From positions 26,777 through 90,776 of the forward strand of contig NZ_JBFRCU010000018.1 in assembly GCF_052113205.1 (NCBI RefSeq): 64,000 nucleotides of DNA, given 5' to 3'. The stretch is from Inquilinus sp052113205 (GTDB taxonomy: Bacteria > Pseudomonadota > Alphaproteobacteria > DSM-16000 > Inquilinaceae). The position numbers and the translations under genes were made by a program. Shown here one piece after another: positions 17,158 through 24,900 of this stretch. The notes beneath the pieces are model-generated. The model saw only the letters and a list, made by a program, of their open reading frames with translations, had not been told where the DNA came from and made no database searches. Within the stretch, counting starts at the first letter, position 1, and every line of letters starts with the position of its first letter.

Positions 17158-17230
17158 TATAGCCGGGCGCGCGCTTTTGGATAACGGGGCAGTCCATTTT
17201 GGACGGCTGACAAGCGCTTTCAGAACGAGA
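17153..17230. other. Right terminus (R end) of the Mu-like prophage with target duplication
   Basis: Bases 17153-17157 (CCGGC) are the presumed copy of the 5-bp target duplication, matched by CCTGC at 63880-63884 with one mismatch. The phage starts at 17158 with TATAGCCGGG. Two transposase-site-like motifs follow, CTTTTGGATAACG near 17174 and CATTTTGGACGG near 17194. They resemble the inverted L-end motifs (TTTTAGACGG). Both ends have a TTTTrGA core 12-13 bases in from TATAG plus five or six bases. Confidence 0.7.
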
Positions 17231-17384
17231 GCGCCGCTGCTTGCTAGATCGTGTCTACGACGCTTCAGCGCACGCCTGGTCGCAGCCTGAGGACATTCAC
17301 ATGCGTCTGGTGAAACGTGCTATTATCTGCTGTTGTGCTCCAAGCGTGCATGACGGTTCCTGCCTTCCAGGACGACACAGTCGA

Positions 17385-18815
17385 ATGGAATCAAATGAGA
17401 TGGCATCGGCGATCGGCGGCGGGGCTGCTTCGGCTAGCCCGCCTCAATTGATCCCGCGTCCTACCCCAGAGCATGCAGCTGAAATGCTCGGCGCGTTACC
17501 GGTCGCCGTCTACGCTACGGATGCCGCGGGAAAGATCACCTACTACAACCAGGCTGCCGTCAAGTTGTGGGGCGTGCGTCCGGAATTGGGCACGACTGAG
17601 TTCTGCGGCTCCTGGAAGCTGTATTGGCCGGATGGAACTCCACTTCCTCACCACGAATGTCCGATGGCGATCGCGCTCAGAGAAAAGCGCGCGAACCAGG
17701 GCTTCGAGGCCATTGCAGAGAGGCCGGACGGGACGCGCGTTCCCTTCGCGCCCTATCCCGTTCCGCTGTTCGACAGCTCAGGCAACCTCACTGGCGCGGT
17801 GAACACCCTCGTCGATCTGAGCGACCGCCAGAAGTTCGAGCAGAGCACCCACCGTCTCAAAGCGATCGTAGACTGGTCCGAGGATGCAATTGTCGCCAAG
17901 GACCTCGATGGCAACATTACAAACTGGAACCCGGGGGCGGAGCGGCTGTTCGGCCATACCGCCCAAGAGGTGGTCGGAAAGCCCATTACGATCATCATCC
18001 CGCCAGATCGTCTGGACGAGGAGCCGGGTATCCTAGCGCGAATCCGGAGCGGCGAACGGGTCGAACACTTTGAGACCATCCGTCGGCGCAAGGACGGCAC
18101 ACTGGTGGATATTTCACTCACAGTCTCGCCGATTCGAGATCACCGGGGCAGAATCATAGGTGCGTCTAAGGTCGCTCGCGATATATCGGAGCGGAAGCGA
18201 GCGCAGGAGCGGCAGACGTTGCTGCTCCGCGAAATGAGCCACCGGGTGAAGAACCTGTTCGCGCTGTCCAGTGCCATCATCACCCTGAGCGCGCGCCAAG
18301 CACGGACGCCCGAGGAGCTGGCGGAGGCGGTTCGCAGCAGATTGGGGGCCCTGGCCCGAGCGCATGATCTGACAATGGCGGATCTCAAAGAGGAACTCGC
18401 GTCCACCCCGACCACATTTGAGGCGATCGTCCGGACGGTATTGGCTCCGTATGTCCCGCCGACCGGCGGGGGGCTGCTGGTCAGTGGCCCCCCCGTCATC
18501 GTTCAGGGAAATGCGGTGACCGGCGTCGCGCTGCTGCTCCACGAATTCGCGACCAATGCGGCCAAATATGGCGCGTTGATGCGGAGCGATGGCCACATTG
18601 CCATCACATGGTCGATCAAGAATGACCATCTGGAGCTGAACTGGACGGAACGAGGTGGGCCCAAGGTCAAAGGACCACCCACTCAGGCAGGCTTCGGAAC
18701 TTTTCTGACGGATAGCACCGTCACCAGCCAGTTGGGTGGCGTCGTCGAGAGAGAATGGGCGCGGGAAGGACTGATCCTTCGCATCAAGGTCCCCATCCGC
18801 CGCCTGACTGCTTGA
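17385..18815 (+). CDS. HWE-type sensor histidine kinase with two PAS domains
   Basis: 476 residues, cytoplasmic (no membrane helix). PAS 1 spans about 33-148 and PAS 2 about 158-270, ending with the linker SKVARDISERKRAQ. The kinase core has the phospho-acceptor block REMSHRVKNLFALSS (H286), HEFATNAAKYGAL as N-box and WTE for the HWE signature. Such kinases often act in stress or light signalling in alphaproteobacteria. The receiver gene follows at 18843 on the same strand. Both lie within the phage R end as apparent cargo. A later start at 17400 is possible. Confidence 0.88.
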   Translation: MESNEMASAIGGGAASASPPQLIPRPTPEHAAEMLGALPVAVYATDAAGKITYYNQAAVKLWGVRPELGTTEFCGSWKLYWPDGTPLPHHECPMAIALREKRANQGFEAIAERPDGTRVPFAPYPVPLFDSSGNLTGAVNTLVDLSDRQKFEQSTHRLKAIVDWSEDAIVAKDLDGNITNWNPGAERLFGHTAQEVVGKPITIIIPPDRLDEEPGILARIRSGERVEHFETIRRRKDGTLVDISLTVSPIRDHRGRIIGASKVARDISERKRAQERQTLLLREMSHRVKNLFALSSAIITLSARQARTPEELAEAVRSRLGALARAHDLTMADLKEELASTPTTFEAIVRTVLAPYVPPTGGGLLVSGPPVIVQGNAVTGVALLLHEFATNAAKYGALMRSDGHIAITWSIKNDHLELNWTERGGPKVKGPPTQAGFGTFLTDSTVTSQLGGVVEREWAREGLILRIKVPIRRLTA

Positions 18816-18842
18816 CCCGGAACCCTATGCCCCCGCGCACTG

Positions 18843-19238
18843 TTGGACAGTGATAATGAATCTCAGGGTTTCGGTGTGGCAAAGGTTCTCGTGGTCGAAG
18901 ACGAGCCCTTACTAAGGATTGTGGCCGAAGATGTGGTGCGGTCCTTGGGCTTCGAGGCGATTGGTGCCGGTGACGGAACCCAGGCCATAATGCTCGCCGA
19001 ATCCTCGCCGGATCTTGAGGTCCTGGTCACCGATATCCATCTAGGCCCAGGTCCGACAGGCTGGCAGGTTGCGAACTCGATCAGACAGACGCACCCGAAC
19101 ATCCTCGTGATTTACACCAGTGGGCTGGCGGGCGCCGATGATCATTCGCGTCACGGCCTACGGAACTCCGTCTTCCTCTCGAAACCGATTACGCCCGAGG
19201 AGTTGGCAGGTGCCATTCGGGGCTCCTTGCCACCCTAA
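18843..19238 (+). CDS. Single-domain response regulator
   Basis: 131 residues, a stand-alone CheY-like receiver. VLVVEDEP supplies the acidic pair, D64 in VTDIHL is the phospho-acceptor, T92 in YTSG and K114 in LSKPI complete the site. It lacks an output domain, as do many partners of HWE kinases, which pass phosphate or act by protein contact. The 27-bp gap to the kinase gene indicates one operon. The start may be TTG 18843 or GTG 18876; the conserved domain fits either. Confidence 0.85.
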   Translation: MDSDNESQGFGVAKVLVVEDEPLLRIVAEDVVRSLGFEAIGAGDGTQAIMLAESSPDLEVLVTDIHLGPGPTGWQVANSIRQTHPNILVIYTSGLAGADDHSRHGLRNSVFLSKPITPEELAGAIRGSLPP

Positions 19239-19286
19239 GGGGCAGGTAACCTCAAGGGTACCCGCCCCCCGAAGCAAATTGCAGCG

Positions 19287-19374
19287 CTACTGCGCGTCCG
19301 CGGCCTCTGGAGTTCGGTTTAGCGCTCGGCAAGCTTGTTCAATGCGGCGGCAGACAATTTCGAAGTATCCCTCG
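19287..19374 (-). pseudogene. 3' remnant of a second phage DNA methyltransferase
   Basis: The minus-strand frame ends GYFEIVCRRIEQACRALNRT then PEAADAQ-stop. This aligns without gaps to the last residues of the intact methyltransferase at 19892 (GYFEIACGRIEEAYRSLDHV then LEIANDQ-stop). The DNA is identical through GAAGTATCCCTCG and then breaks off exactly where an R-end-like repeat begins at 19375. It is the truncated tail of a paralogous gene. Confidence 0.75.
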
Positions 19375-19475
19375 CATAGCCGCGCGCGCCCTTGGGCATG
19401 GCGGGGCGCGTGCTTTGGCAGGTATAGCCGGCGCCGCTCTTGGATACCGGGCAACTTTTTTTTGGACCGGCCGGC
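19375..19475. repeat. Two tandem copies of the phage right end
   Basis: Copy 1 starts at 19375 (CATAGCCGCGCGCGCCCTTG) and copy 2 at 19423 (TATAGCCGGCGCCGCTCTTG then GATACCGGG). Both align to the R terminus at 17158 (TATAGCCGGGCGCGCGCTTT then TGGATAACGGGG); copy 1 matches 26 of the first 33 positions without a gap. Copy 2 also keeps a second TTTTGGAC motif. They abut the methyltransferase remnant. The stretch to the right (19476-19852) holds no gene I can support. Confidence 0.65.
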
Positions 19476-19852
19476 TTTCCGAAGCTTCGGTTGGCAGCGG
19501 TCTCCTTCTGCTGACGAGTACGGGCGGAGGCATTCGGAAATTTTCTGCCGTCCCGGCAAAACATTCATAGCGGCCCTCGGGTTTTCGTAGTACATGTGCA
19601 TAGGTTTTTATGAGTGCTGGGGGCGATTCGTGTACAACGTGCTCGTGAATCTGCAATCGTCCGAATCGCACGTGTTGGAACTAAGTAAACGGAGCGAGGC
19701 GATACGGCTCCCATTCAAGCCAACTAGTAATATGCTGGCCGCCGGCGCCGGTGCGGGCGGGGTAACTCCCGATGTCGCTTGGCGGATCTATCGAGCGATG
19801 CTCGACGCCGCCGCGGGTGAATTCTCCAGCGCTGGCCTCGTCACATAGATGA

Positions 19853-19883
19853 CGGGGCGGGCCGCCCAAGACGGCCTGCCCCG
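19853..19883 (-). terminator. Hairpin after the methyltransferase gene
   Basis: CGGGGCGGGCCG and CGGCCTGCCCCG pair with one wobble around CCCAAGA. It sits 9 bases past the stop of the minus-strand methyltransferase. There is no strong T-run, so termination strength is uncertain. Confidence 0.55.
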
Positions 19884-19891
19884 CTCTCGCA

Positions 19892-20692
19892 TCACTGATC
19901 GTTAGCGATTTCCAAGACGTGATCGAGCGAGCGATACGCCTCCTCGATCCGGCCGCAGGCGATCTCGAAGTATCCCTCGTCCTGCTCGATGCCGACGAAC
20001 CGCCGGCCGAGCTGGACGCAAGCGACGCCCGTTGTGCCGGAGCCCATGAATGGGTCGAGCACCGTCCCGCCGCAGAGCGGAAGCAGATCGCTCATCAGCC
20101 GCGTCGGCTTGCCGGTCAGGTGGTGCTTATCGTCCGGCAGCACCCGATGCCGGAACACCCCTGGTAGGCACGGGCCATCGGCCGGCAATGAACCGCTGGA
20201 TCCCCAGGCGATGTACTCTGCCTGATTTCGATAGCGGCCCCGCTGCGGCCGAGCCGCCTCGGTCTTGTCCCAGATGCACAGCCCCCGCCAGAGCCACCCG
20301 CCGGCCTGGATGGCATCGGTCGTCGTTGGCAGTTGACGCCAATCGCTGAACACCAGGCACAGAGCGCCAGGCTTTGCGATCTTCAGCGCTGCCCCGAGCC
20401 AGAGAGCGGACCAGGCGGCATAGCTGCGCTGGTCGCGATTGTCCCCGGAGAAGTCCGGGTACAGGTGCCGCTGCTTGGAGCCGACATACTTCTGCGACGG
20501 CTTGGCCATGCGGTCGGCGGAATGGACGCCGCCTGAGCTATAGGGCGGATCGGCGACCAAGGCATCGATCGGATCAAGATCCGGGATGATACCCAGCGAC
20601 TCCCCACAATACATTGTGGCGTCGCCGATCCGCCGAACTTTCGCCCGGTGGATGACGGCTGGCGCCCCCAAGATTCGACTCGACTCTCGCAA
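19892..20692 (-). CDS. Phage DNA methyltransferase, beta class (N6-A or N4-C)
   Basis: 266 residues if the TTG at 20692 is used. Motif IV (DPPYSSGG, from D48) precedes motif I (LDPFMGSGTTGVA) and the FVGIEQDEGYFEIA segment, the order of beta-class enzymes. These transfer methyl from SAM to an exocyclic amino group; adenine or cytosine cannot be decided here. No restriction partner is present, so it most likely protects phage DNA, filling the place of Mu mom at the right end. Inner starts (TTG near 20671) are possible. An SOS box lies just upstream. Confidence 0.85.
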   Translation of the reverse strand: MRESSRILGAPAVIHRAKVRRIGDATMYCGESLGIIPDLDPIDALVADPPYSSGGVHSADRMAKPSQKYVGSKQRHLYPDFSGDNRDQRSYAAWSALWLGAALKIAKPGALCLVFSDWRQLPTTTDAIQAGGWLWRGLCIWDKTEAARPQRGRYRNQAEYIAWGSSGSLPADGPCLPGVFRHRVLPDDKHHLTGKPTRLMSDLLPLCGGTVLDPFMGSGTTGVACVQLGRRFVGIEQDEGYFEIACGRIEEAYRSLDHVLEIANDQ

Positions 20693-20697
20693 AGTTT

Positions 20698-20712
20698 GTT
20701 CTACCTTTGTTC
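20698..20712. promoter_or_regulatory. LexA (SOS) box
   Basis: The sequence GTTCTACCTTTGTTC is GTTC-N7-GTTC, the alphaproteobacterial LexA operator. It lies 101 bp before the plus-strand SRAP operon (start 20813) and 6 bp before the minus-strand methyltransferase start. It could therefore control both directions under DNA damage. Confidence 0.75.
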
Positions 20713-20812
20713 ACGTCGTCGCGCGCGATCGACGGGTCGGAAACGAGCGAGCGACCTTCTCGCGGCTTGGGCGTTGGCGCGCCCGGCCCCCGTCGTACCG
20801 ACGGAGGATTCG

Positions 20813-21346
20813 ATGAAGAGGACGAAGAGGACTCGACCCCAGATGACGCTGGCGCTGCCGCTTGATCCGGCAGCGTCGAACGCCGAGTTGGAGGCTGCCG
20901 TAAGGGCGGCGGAAGCGTCGTTCCTGGCAAAGCCTGCCGAGGCGCCGCCGGCTCCCGCGCCGGCGCCTGCCGCAGAGGTCGCGAAGGTCGCCGCGCCTGC
21001 CGTTCCGCAGGCGCCATTGCTCGCGCCTTCCGAGCCCGCGGCCAAGGCGGCGGAATTCGTGGGCGAGCCGCGGAGCGGCCGAAGCACCCTGTACATCGTC
21101 GCCGCCGCGAAGTGGGACGAGATGAAAGCCAGGCGCGGCGGCAAAGTTGGGTGGCAGCGGCTTCCCGACGTCGGCTTCAAGGCAAAAGGCCAGGCCCTGC
21201 GCGCGGCCGAGCTGATGGTCGAGGCCGGCCGCGCGACCGGCGCCGTCGCGGTGCAACAGACCGCAGATACCGACGCCGGTGACTACGACGAGCCGGTGAT
21301 CCTGGCCCGCTATGGGCGTCTGCCCGAGGGTTTCGCAGAAATCTGA
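20813..21346 (+). CDS. Unknown protein with Ala/Pro linker
   Basis: 177 residues. A basic N-terminus (MKRTKRTRPQM) leads to a short helical stretch, a long Ala/Pro-rich linker (about 40-85), and a compact C-terminal domain of about 85 residues with SGRSTLYIVAAAKWDEMKAR, VGWQRLPDVGFKAKGQAL and VILARYGRLPEGFAEI. I recognise no family. A GGAGGATTCG ribosome site precedes the ATG. It opens the SOS-box operon with the SRAP gene 13 bp downstream, so a role alongside DNA-damage handling is a fair guess only. Confidence 0.6.
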   Translation: MKRTKRTRPQMTLALPLDPAASNAELEAAVRAAEASFLAKPAEAPPAPAPAPAAEVAKVAAPAVPQAPLLAPSEPAAKAAEFVGEPRSGRSTLYIVAAAKWDEMKARRGGKVGWQRLPDVGFKAKGQALRAAELMVEAGRATGAVAVQQTADTDAGDYDEPVILARYGRLPEGFAEI

Positions 21347-21359
21347 GAGGGAGGCCGCG

Positions 21360-22058
21360 ATGTGCGGCGAGAACACAAACGAGCTGGATTGGCCTCAGAT
21401 CCACGCGTTGTACCGTCTGACCCTGCCGAAGGAAGGCCCTCGGCCAGAGCTGCAGGCCGATCAGCGGCCCGGCAGTTGGGGACCTGTGATCCGCTACAAC
21501 CCGGCGACGCGGGAGCGATCGGTCGACCTGCTGCTATGGGGACTGATCCCGCATTGGGCGCGCGACCCGACGCAGTTCCAGAAGACCTACAACGCCAGAG
21601 CCGAGAACCTGACCGAGCGGCGTTGCTGGATCGAACCGTTCCGTCGCCGGCGGTGCCTGATCCCGGCCGCAGCCTTCATCGAGCGGAAGACGACCGGCCA
21701 CGGGCCGCGTGGCGGCAAGCACGCGTTCAGCTTCGCCGATGGCCGCCCCATGACCCTCGCTGGCCTCTGGGACGGCTGGCGGTCGCCGGGCGGCATGTGG
21801 GTCAAGAGCTATACGGTCATCACCGTCGAACCGAATCCGGTGGTGGCGGAGGTCCATGATCGGATGCCGGCGATCCTGCCGCCCGAGCACTGGTCGACCT
21901 GGCTAGGCGAGACGCCGGCGACCGAGGCCGAGCTGAAAGCCATGTTGCGCCCCTATCACGATTGCGACCGGATGGTGTCGAGGCCCGTGCAGTTGCCCGA
22001 TCGCGGCATGAGCAACCGCGATCTGCTCGATGCACTCCGGCCGGAGCTGGCCGCATGA
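21360..22058 (+). CDS. SRAP-domain protein (YedK/HMCES family)
   Basis: 232 residues. All catalytic features of the SRAP fold are present: Cys2 after the initiator Met (MCG), N78 in NARAE, E108 in AAFIERK and H166 in VHDRMP. These proteins form a covalent thiazolidine crosslink with abasic sites in single-stranded DNA and shield them. The gene follows an SOS box (20698), as expected for the family in alphaproteobacteria, and is on the strand opposite the phage late genes. Confidence 0.92.
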   Translation: MCGENTNELDWPQIHALYRLTLPKEGPRPELQADQRPGSWGPVIRYNPATRERSVDLLLWGLIPHWARDPTQFQKTYNARAENLTERRCWIEPFRRRRCLIPAAAFIERKTTGHGPRGGKHAFSFADGRPMTLAGLWDGWRSPGGMWVKSYTVITVEPNPVVAEVHDRMPAILPPEHWSTWLGETPATEAELKAMLRPYHDCDRMVSRPVQLPDRGMSNRDLLDALRPELAA

Positions 22059-22270
22059 AGCACCGGCGAGGCCCGTTCAGCGAAGACGTCCGGATGGCAC
22101 GGAGCGACGCTGACCCCGAACTCATGCTCTATCGCGTAAGGGCGCGGCGTGAGCGCGTGTCGGCCGAAGCTCGCGCCCAGGGCATAACCGAGGAGGAGAT
22201 CGGTCAACTGCTCGCCCAAGGCGTCAACGCGGCCGAGCGGCGGATCTATGGCGACGAGGAGGCGCGCTGA
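22055..22270 (+). CDS. Small charged protein coupled to the SRAP gene
   Basis: 71 residues, mostly charged: MKHRRGPFSEDVRMARSDAD, then RARRERVSAEARAQGITEEE and IGQLLAQGVNAAERRIYGDE. The ATG overlaps the SRAP stop (ATGA), so it is the third gene of the same operon. It is probably helical, with no membrane or metal motif. No family is recognised. The 290 bases after it (22271-22560) hold no gene I can support; composition turns AT-richer towards the next gene. Confidence 0.6.
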   Translation: MKHRRGPFSEDVRMARSDADPELMLYRVRARRERVSAEARAQGITEEEIGQLLAQGVNAAERRIYGDEEAR

Positions 22271-22560
22271 GGTGCTTTGGCCCGCGACCGCATCGTCAAC
22301 AATTGGGACATCGGGATGTGGCTGTGTGACGTCTCGTCAAGCGCCGCGACCGTGGCCAGCTGTGGCCGGTGAACCCGCTGTCATTTCTTGAGGCACCCGA
22401 TCCGGTTGCCCAATCCACGGCCGCAGTCGACCAAGCTTGACTCGATAAGCATCTGATCCTGAGTATATTCTCCTCCTGCTCGATTGGGATGGCCCAAGCA
22501 GGTGGTTCGGCTCTGATGTTTTCGGCCGCTCCTTTGTTTCGCATTTTTACGGAGAACTCA

Positions 22561-23715
22561 ATGTCTGACAAATGGTCTTTGAATAACATCAAAGTGACTT
22601 GTGATACTCATTGGTGGGGCTTTACTCTCCACCTGAATGAAGATGCAACGCAGCTACTTCTCGATATCGACAAATTCGCAGAAAAGGTCAAAAGCGTCCT
22701 GCCAGAGGATATTGCCGACCCTTTTGGTGACATGATTGTTCTCTATCTGAGGCTTCGAAGTGCTGTTATTCAGGCAGAGGATAAGGGCAACGGTGTGCGG
22801 CTGGTATCCCCTTGGACCGCCCCGACTCTACTTGTTCCACTGCCTGATACTCAACACTTTGACGACTCTCAGTTGCAATGGAGAGTTCTTGGCACCGATG
22901 ATAACGGTTGGACCGATCCAACGAAACTTAAGGGTGTTTTCACAGAAGACGGACCAGAGCTTGCGACCTATCGGAACACACTGGTTTGCGTCGCGCGCGG
23001 CGCAGGGGGTGACGCCAAATTATACCATATGACGTACGACGGGGACTGGAGCCCCTACAACGCCATACCAGGCGTGTACTCGGGTTCTGGGCCTTCATTA
23101 GCGGAGTACCAAGGTAAGCTTTACTGCCTCACAAAAGGGTCAACCGATTACCTGATGTGGTGGATGTACTATGATGGATCGTCATGGAGTCGCTACCAAT
23201 CAATCCCTGGGGTATATACTAACGACGCCCCGGGATTGGCTGTATTTGATAACAAACTTCATTGTGTCGCCCAAGGAACGCAAAAAAGCGAAATATGGTG
23301 GATGTGGTACGATGGGGGAAATTGGAGCCGGTACCAACAGCTGAATGGCATGTATACTGCTTCCAGGCCCGCGATAGCGGAATACAATGGCAAGCTGTAT
23401 ATGGTCGCGCGAGGCACAGACAATGCCCTCTGGTGGGCCACATATGATGGCTCCCGTTGGGGAGAATACCGCCAGATCCCGGGTGCCTATGCGGGAGACG
23501 GTCCGTCGCTGGCTATCTTCGACGGCAAACTATTCTGCGCTGCGATGGGGACAGAGCATCAAATTTGGTGGATGACCTTTAATGGCTCTTCATGGAGTTC
23601 TTACAATTCTGTGCCGGGATCCCATATTTCCCACCGCCCGGCAATAGCACATTATCGGCAGCCGAAATCGACGCGCGATCAGCTACTGATGGTGCATCGG
23701 GGCGATCAAGGTTAA
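22561..23715 (+). CDS. Tandem-repeat lectin-like (PLL/propeller) protein
   Basis: 384 residues, no signal peptide. After an N-terminal domain of about 125 residues (SDKWSLNNIKVTCDTHWWGF start) come six or so repeats of about 47 residues with the consensus W-x-x-YDG-x-WS-x-Y-x-x-IPGVY, then GPSLAEYQGKLYCVARGT. This is the pattern of bacterial seven-bladed fucose-binding PLL-type lectins and related propellers. The gene is clearly AT-richer than the phage backbone. A GGAG site precedes the ATG. A role in surface binding or as a secreted effector is inference. Confidence 0.75.
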   Translation: MSDKWSLNNIKVTCDTHWWGFTLHLNEDATQLLLDIDKFAEKVKSVLPEDIADPFGDMIVLYLRLRSAVIQAEDKGNGVRLVSPWTAPTLLVPLPDTQHFDDSQLQWRVLGTDDNGWTDPTKLKGVFTEDGPELATYRNTLVCVARGAGGDAKLYHMTYDGDWSPYNAIPGVYSGSGPSLAEYQGKLYCLTKGSTDYLMWWMYYDGSSWSRYQSIPGVYTNDAPGLAVFDNKLHCVAQGTQKSEIWWMWYDGGNWSRYQQLNGMYTASRPAIAEYNGKLYMVARGTDNALWWATYDGSRWGEYRQIPGAYAGDGPSLAIFDGKLFCAAMGTEHQIWWMTFNGSSWSSYNSVPGSHISHRPAIAHYRQPKSTRDQLLMVHRGDQG

Positions 23716-24309
23716 TCAGGACGATGCGCTGCGCGGTAGGCATCTTCGGAAGTGGCTGCACCGCAGCGCATCTGCAACCACGATCCCCGATAGCCAATTT
23801 GTCTCGTCCTGAGTGACGCGCCTTGGACCTACGACGCGCACAAGTTCGTCTGAACTGGCTGGCTGCATCACGAAAGGCAGTCGCGAGGCATCGGATCGAA
23901 TCCGCCGATCAGTGGATCGGAACGATGCCAGCATGCGATCGTCCCCAAGCGGCGGTTAGCGGACGGGCTGAACCGCGGTTCCTAAAGGTCCGCATAGGGT
24001 CGCAAGCGGCCACCGGGAGGTGCGGTGCAGAACCGCACCTCCCATTGACGGCGTGGTCAAGATCATCTGGCTGGAGGGTCAGGGGCCGGCGCCGCAAGAG
24101 AGCCGATCGGTTGGCATCGCCGCCCACGAGGCAATCAATGCGGCGATCCGACCGAAGCGTGACTGACGAGGCTAGATGCCTCAGCCGCCCAAGCCCGCCA
24201 AGCCGCCAGTCCTGGTTTTGCGCCCAACGGGAGCGGCTTCCTACATTTGAGGCGCGATGCTAAGATAGCCACGCACAAATACATTTATTTATCGCAGTTG
24301 GAGAAGAAA
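23716..24309. other. Gap with one strong hairpin
   Basis: No coding sequence is supportable here. The one clear structure is a perfect hairpin at 24015-24043 (GGGAGGTGCGGT, CAGA-type loop, ACCGCACCTCCC). It could terminate the lectin transcript, though it lies 300 bp past that stop and lacks a T-run. The last 60 bases become AT-rich and probably hold the promoter of the gene at 24310. Confidence 0.5.
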
Positions 24310-24795
24310 ATGGATACTTCAGACCGAGCGAAACGTCTGCAGCAGACGTTCGCATCAACCGCGACAGACCAAGCCGACGCTGGTGATGGACTTGCAATTC
24401 TAAAAAGTTTTGCAGTGCAGCAGTTTCGAGAACTTTTGAATATCAGCAGGGATGATGTCACCTCTATATGCACTCAATTTGCTAATGACCACAGCATCCC
24501 CGCGTTTAGAATGCACCTCGACAATGAAACGACAACAACAAAATACAAAATTCAAGATATACTCACTATCTTATCCGATGAGGCGGAGCGATTTAGGCAA
24601 AATCAAGATTCATCTACTCAGAGTTTAATTATGGGATACATGAATACAGCTGAAGGTGTTGCGGTAAATATGAATTCCGAAATACAAACCTATCTGAGCA
24701 ACCTTGCACAACAACCAAATTCCACGGATTTTTCCGCAAGTATACAGCAATTTTACTCAAAGCTGACCGCAGACATTACGAGTGCTCTCAGTTAA
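24310..24795 (+). CDS. AT-rich unknown protein, mainly helical
   Basis: 161 residues: start MDTSDRAKRLQQTFASTATD, then a predicted all-helical body (FAVQQFRELLNISRDDVTSI, LTILSDEAERFRQNQDSSTQ, FSASIQQFYSKLTADITSAL). There are no membrane helices or catalytic motifs. AGAAGAAA precedes the ATG. It is markedly AT-richer than the tail genes it converges on, which suggests recent acquisition. Context (the last plus-strand gene in the cargo block) is the only hint of function. Confidence 0.55.
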   Translation: MDTSDRAKRLQQTFASTATDQADAGDGLAILKSFAVQQFRELLNISRDDVTSICTQFANDHSIPAFRMHLDNETTTTKYKIQDILTILSDEAERFRQNQDSSTQSLIMGYMNTAEGVAVNMNSEIQTYLSNLAQQPNSTDFSASIQQFYSKLTADITSALS

Positions 24796-24804
24796 GTTCG
24801 TGTA

Positions 24805-24842
24805 GACGGACGGTGCCCAGTCCACCCTGAGCACCGTCCGTC
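24805..24842. terminator. Bidirectional terminator between cargo and tail operon
   Basis: A perfect 12-bp stem, GACGGACGGTGC and GCACCGTCCGTC, with a 14-base loop. It lies between the stops of two converging genes (24795 plus, 24901 minus) and so probably ends both transcripts. Confidence 0.7.
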
Positions 24843-24900
24843 CCCAAAGGTTTCACGTGTTCAAGATCCGCGAGGCCGAAACCGGCCTCCGCCGGGCACC

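Noticed and set aside
19594..19848. A plus-strand 84-codon frame between the extra R ends and the methyltransferase
   Set aside because: No ribosome site, no recognisable pattern, and it lies in a rearranged junction; insufficient to call a gene.
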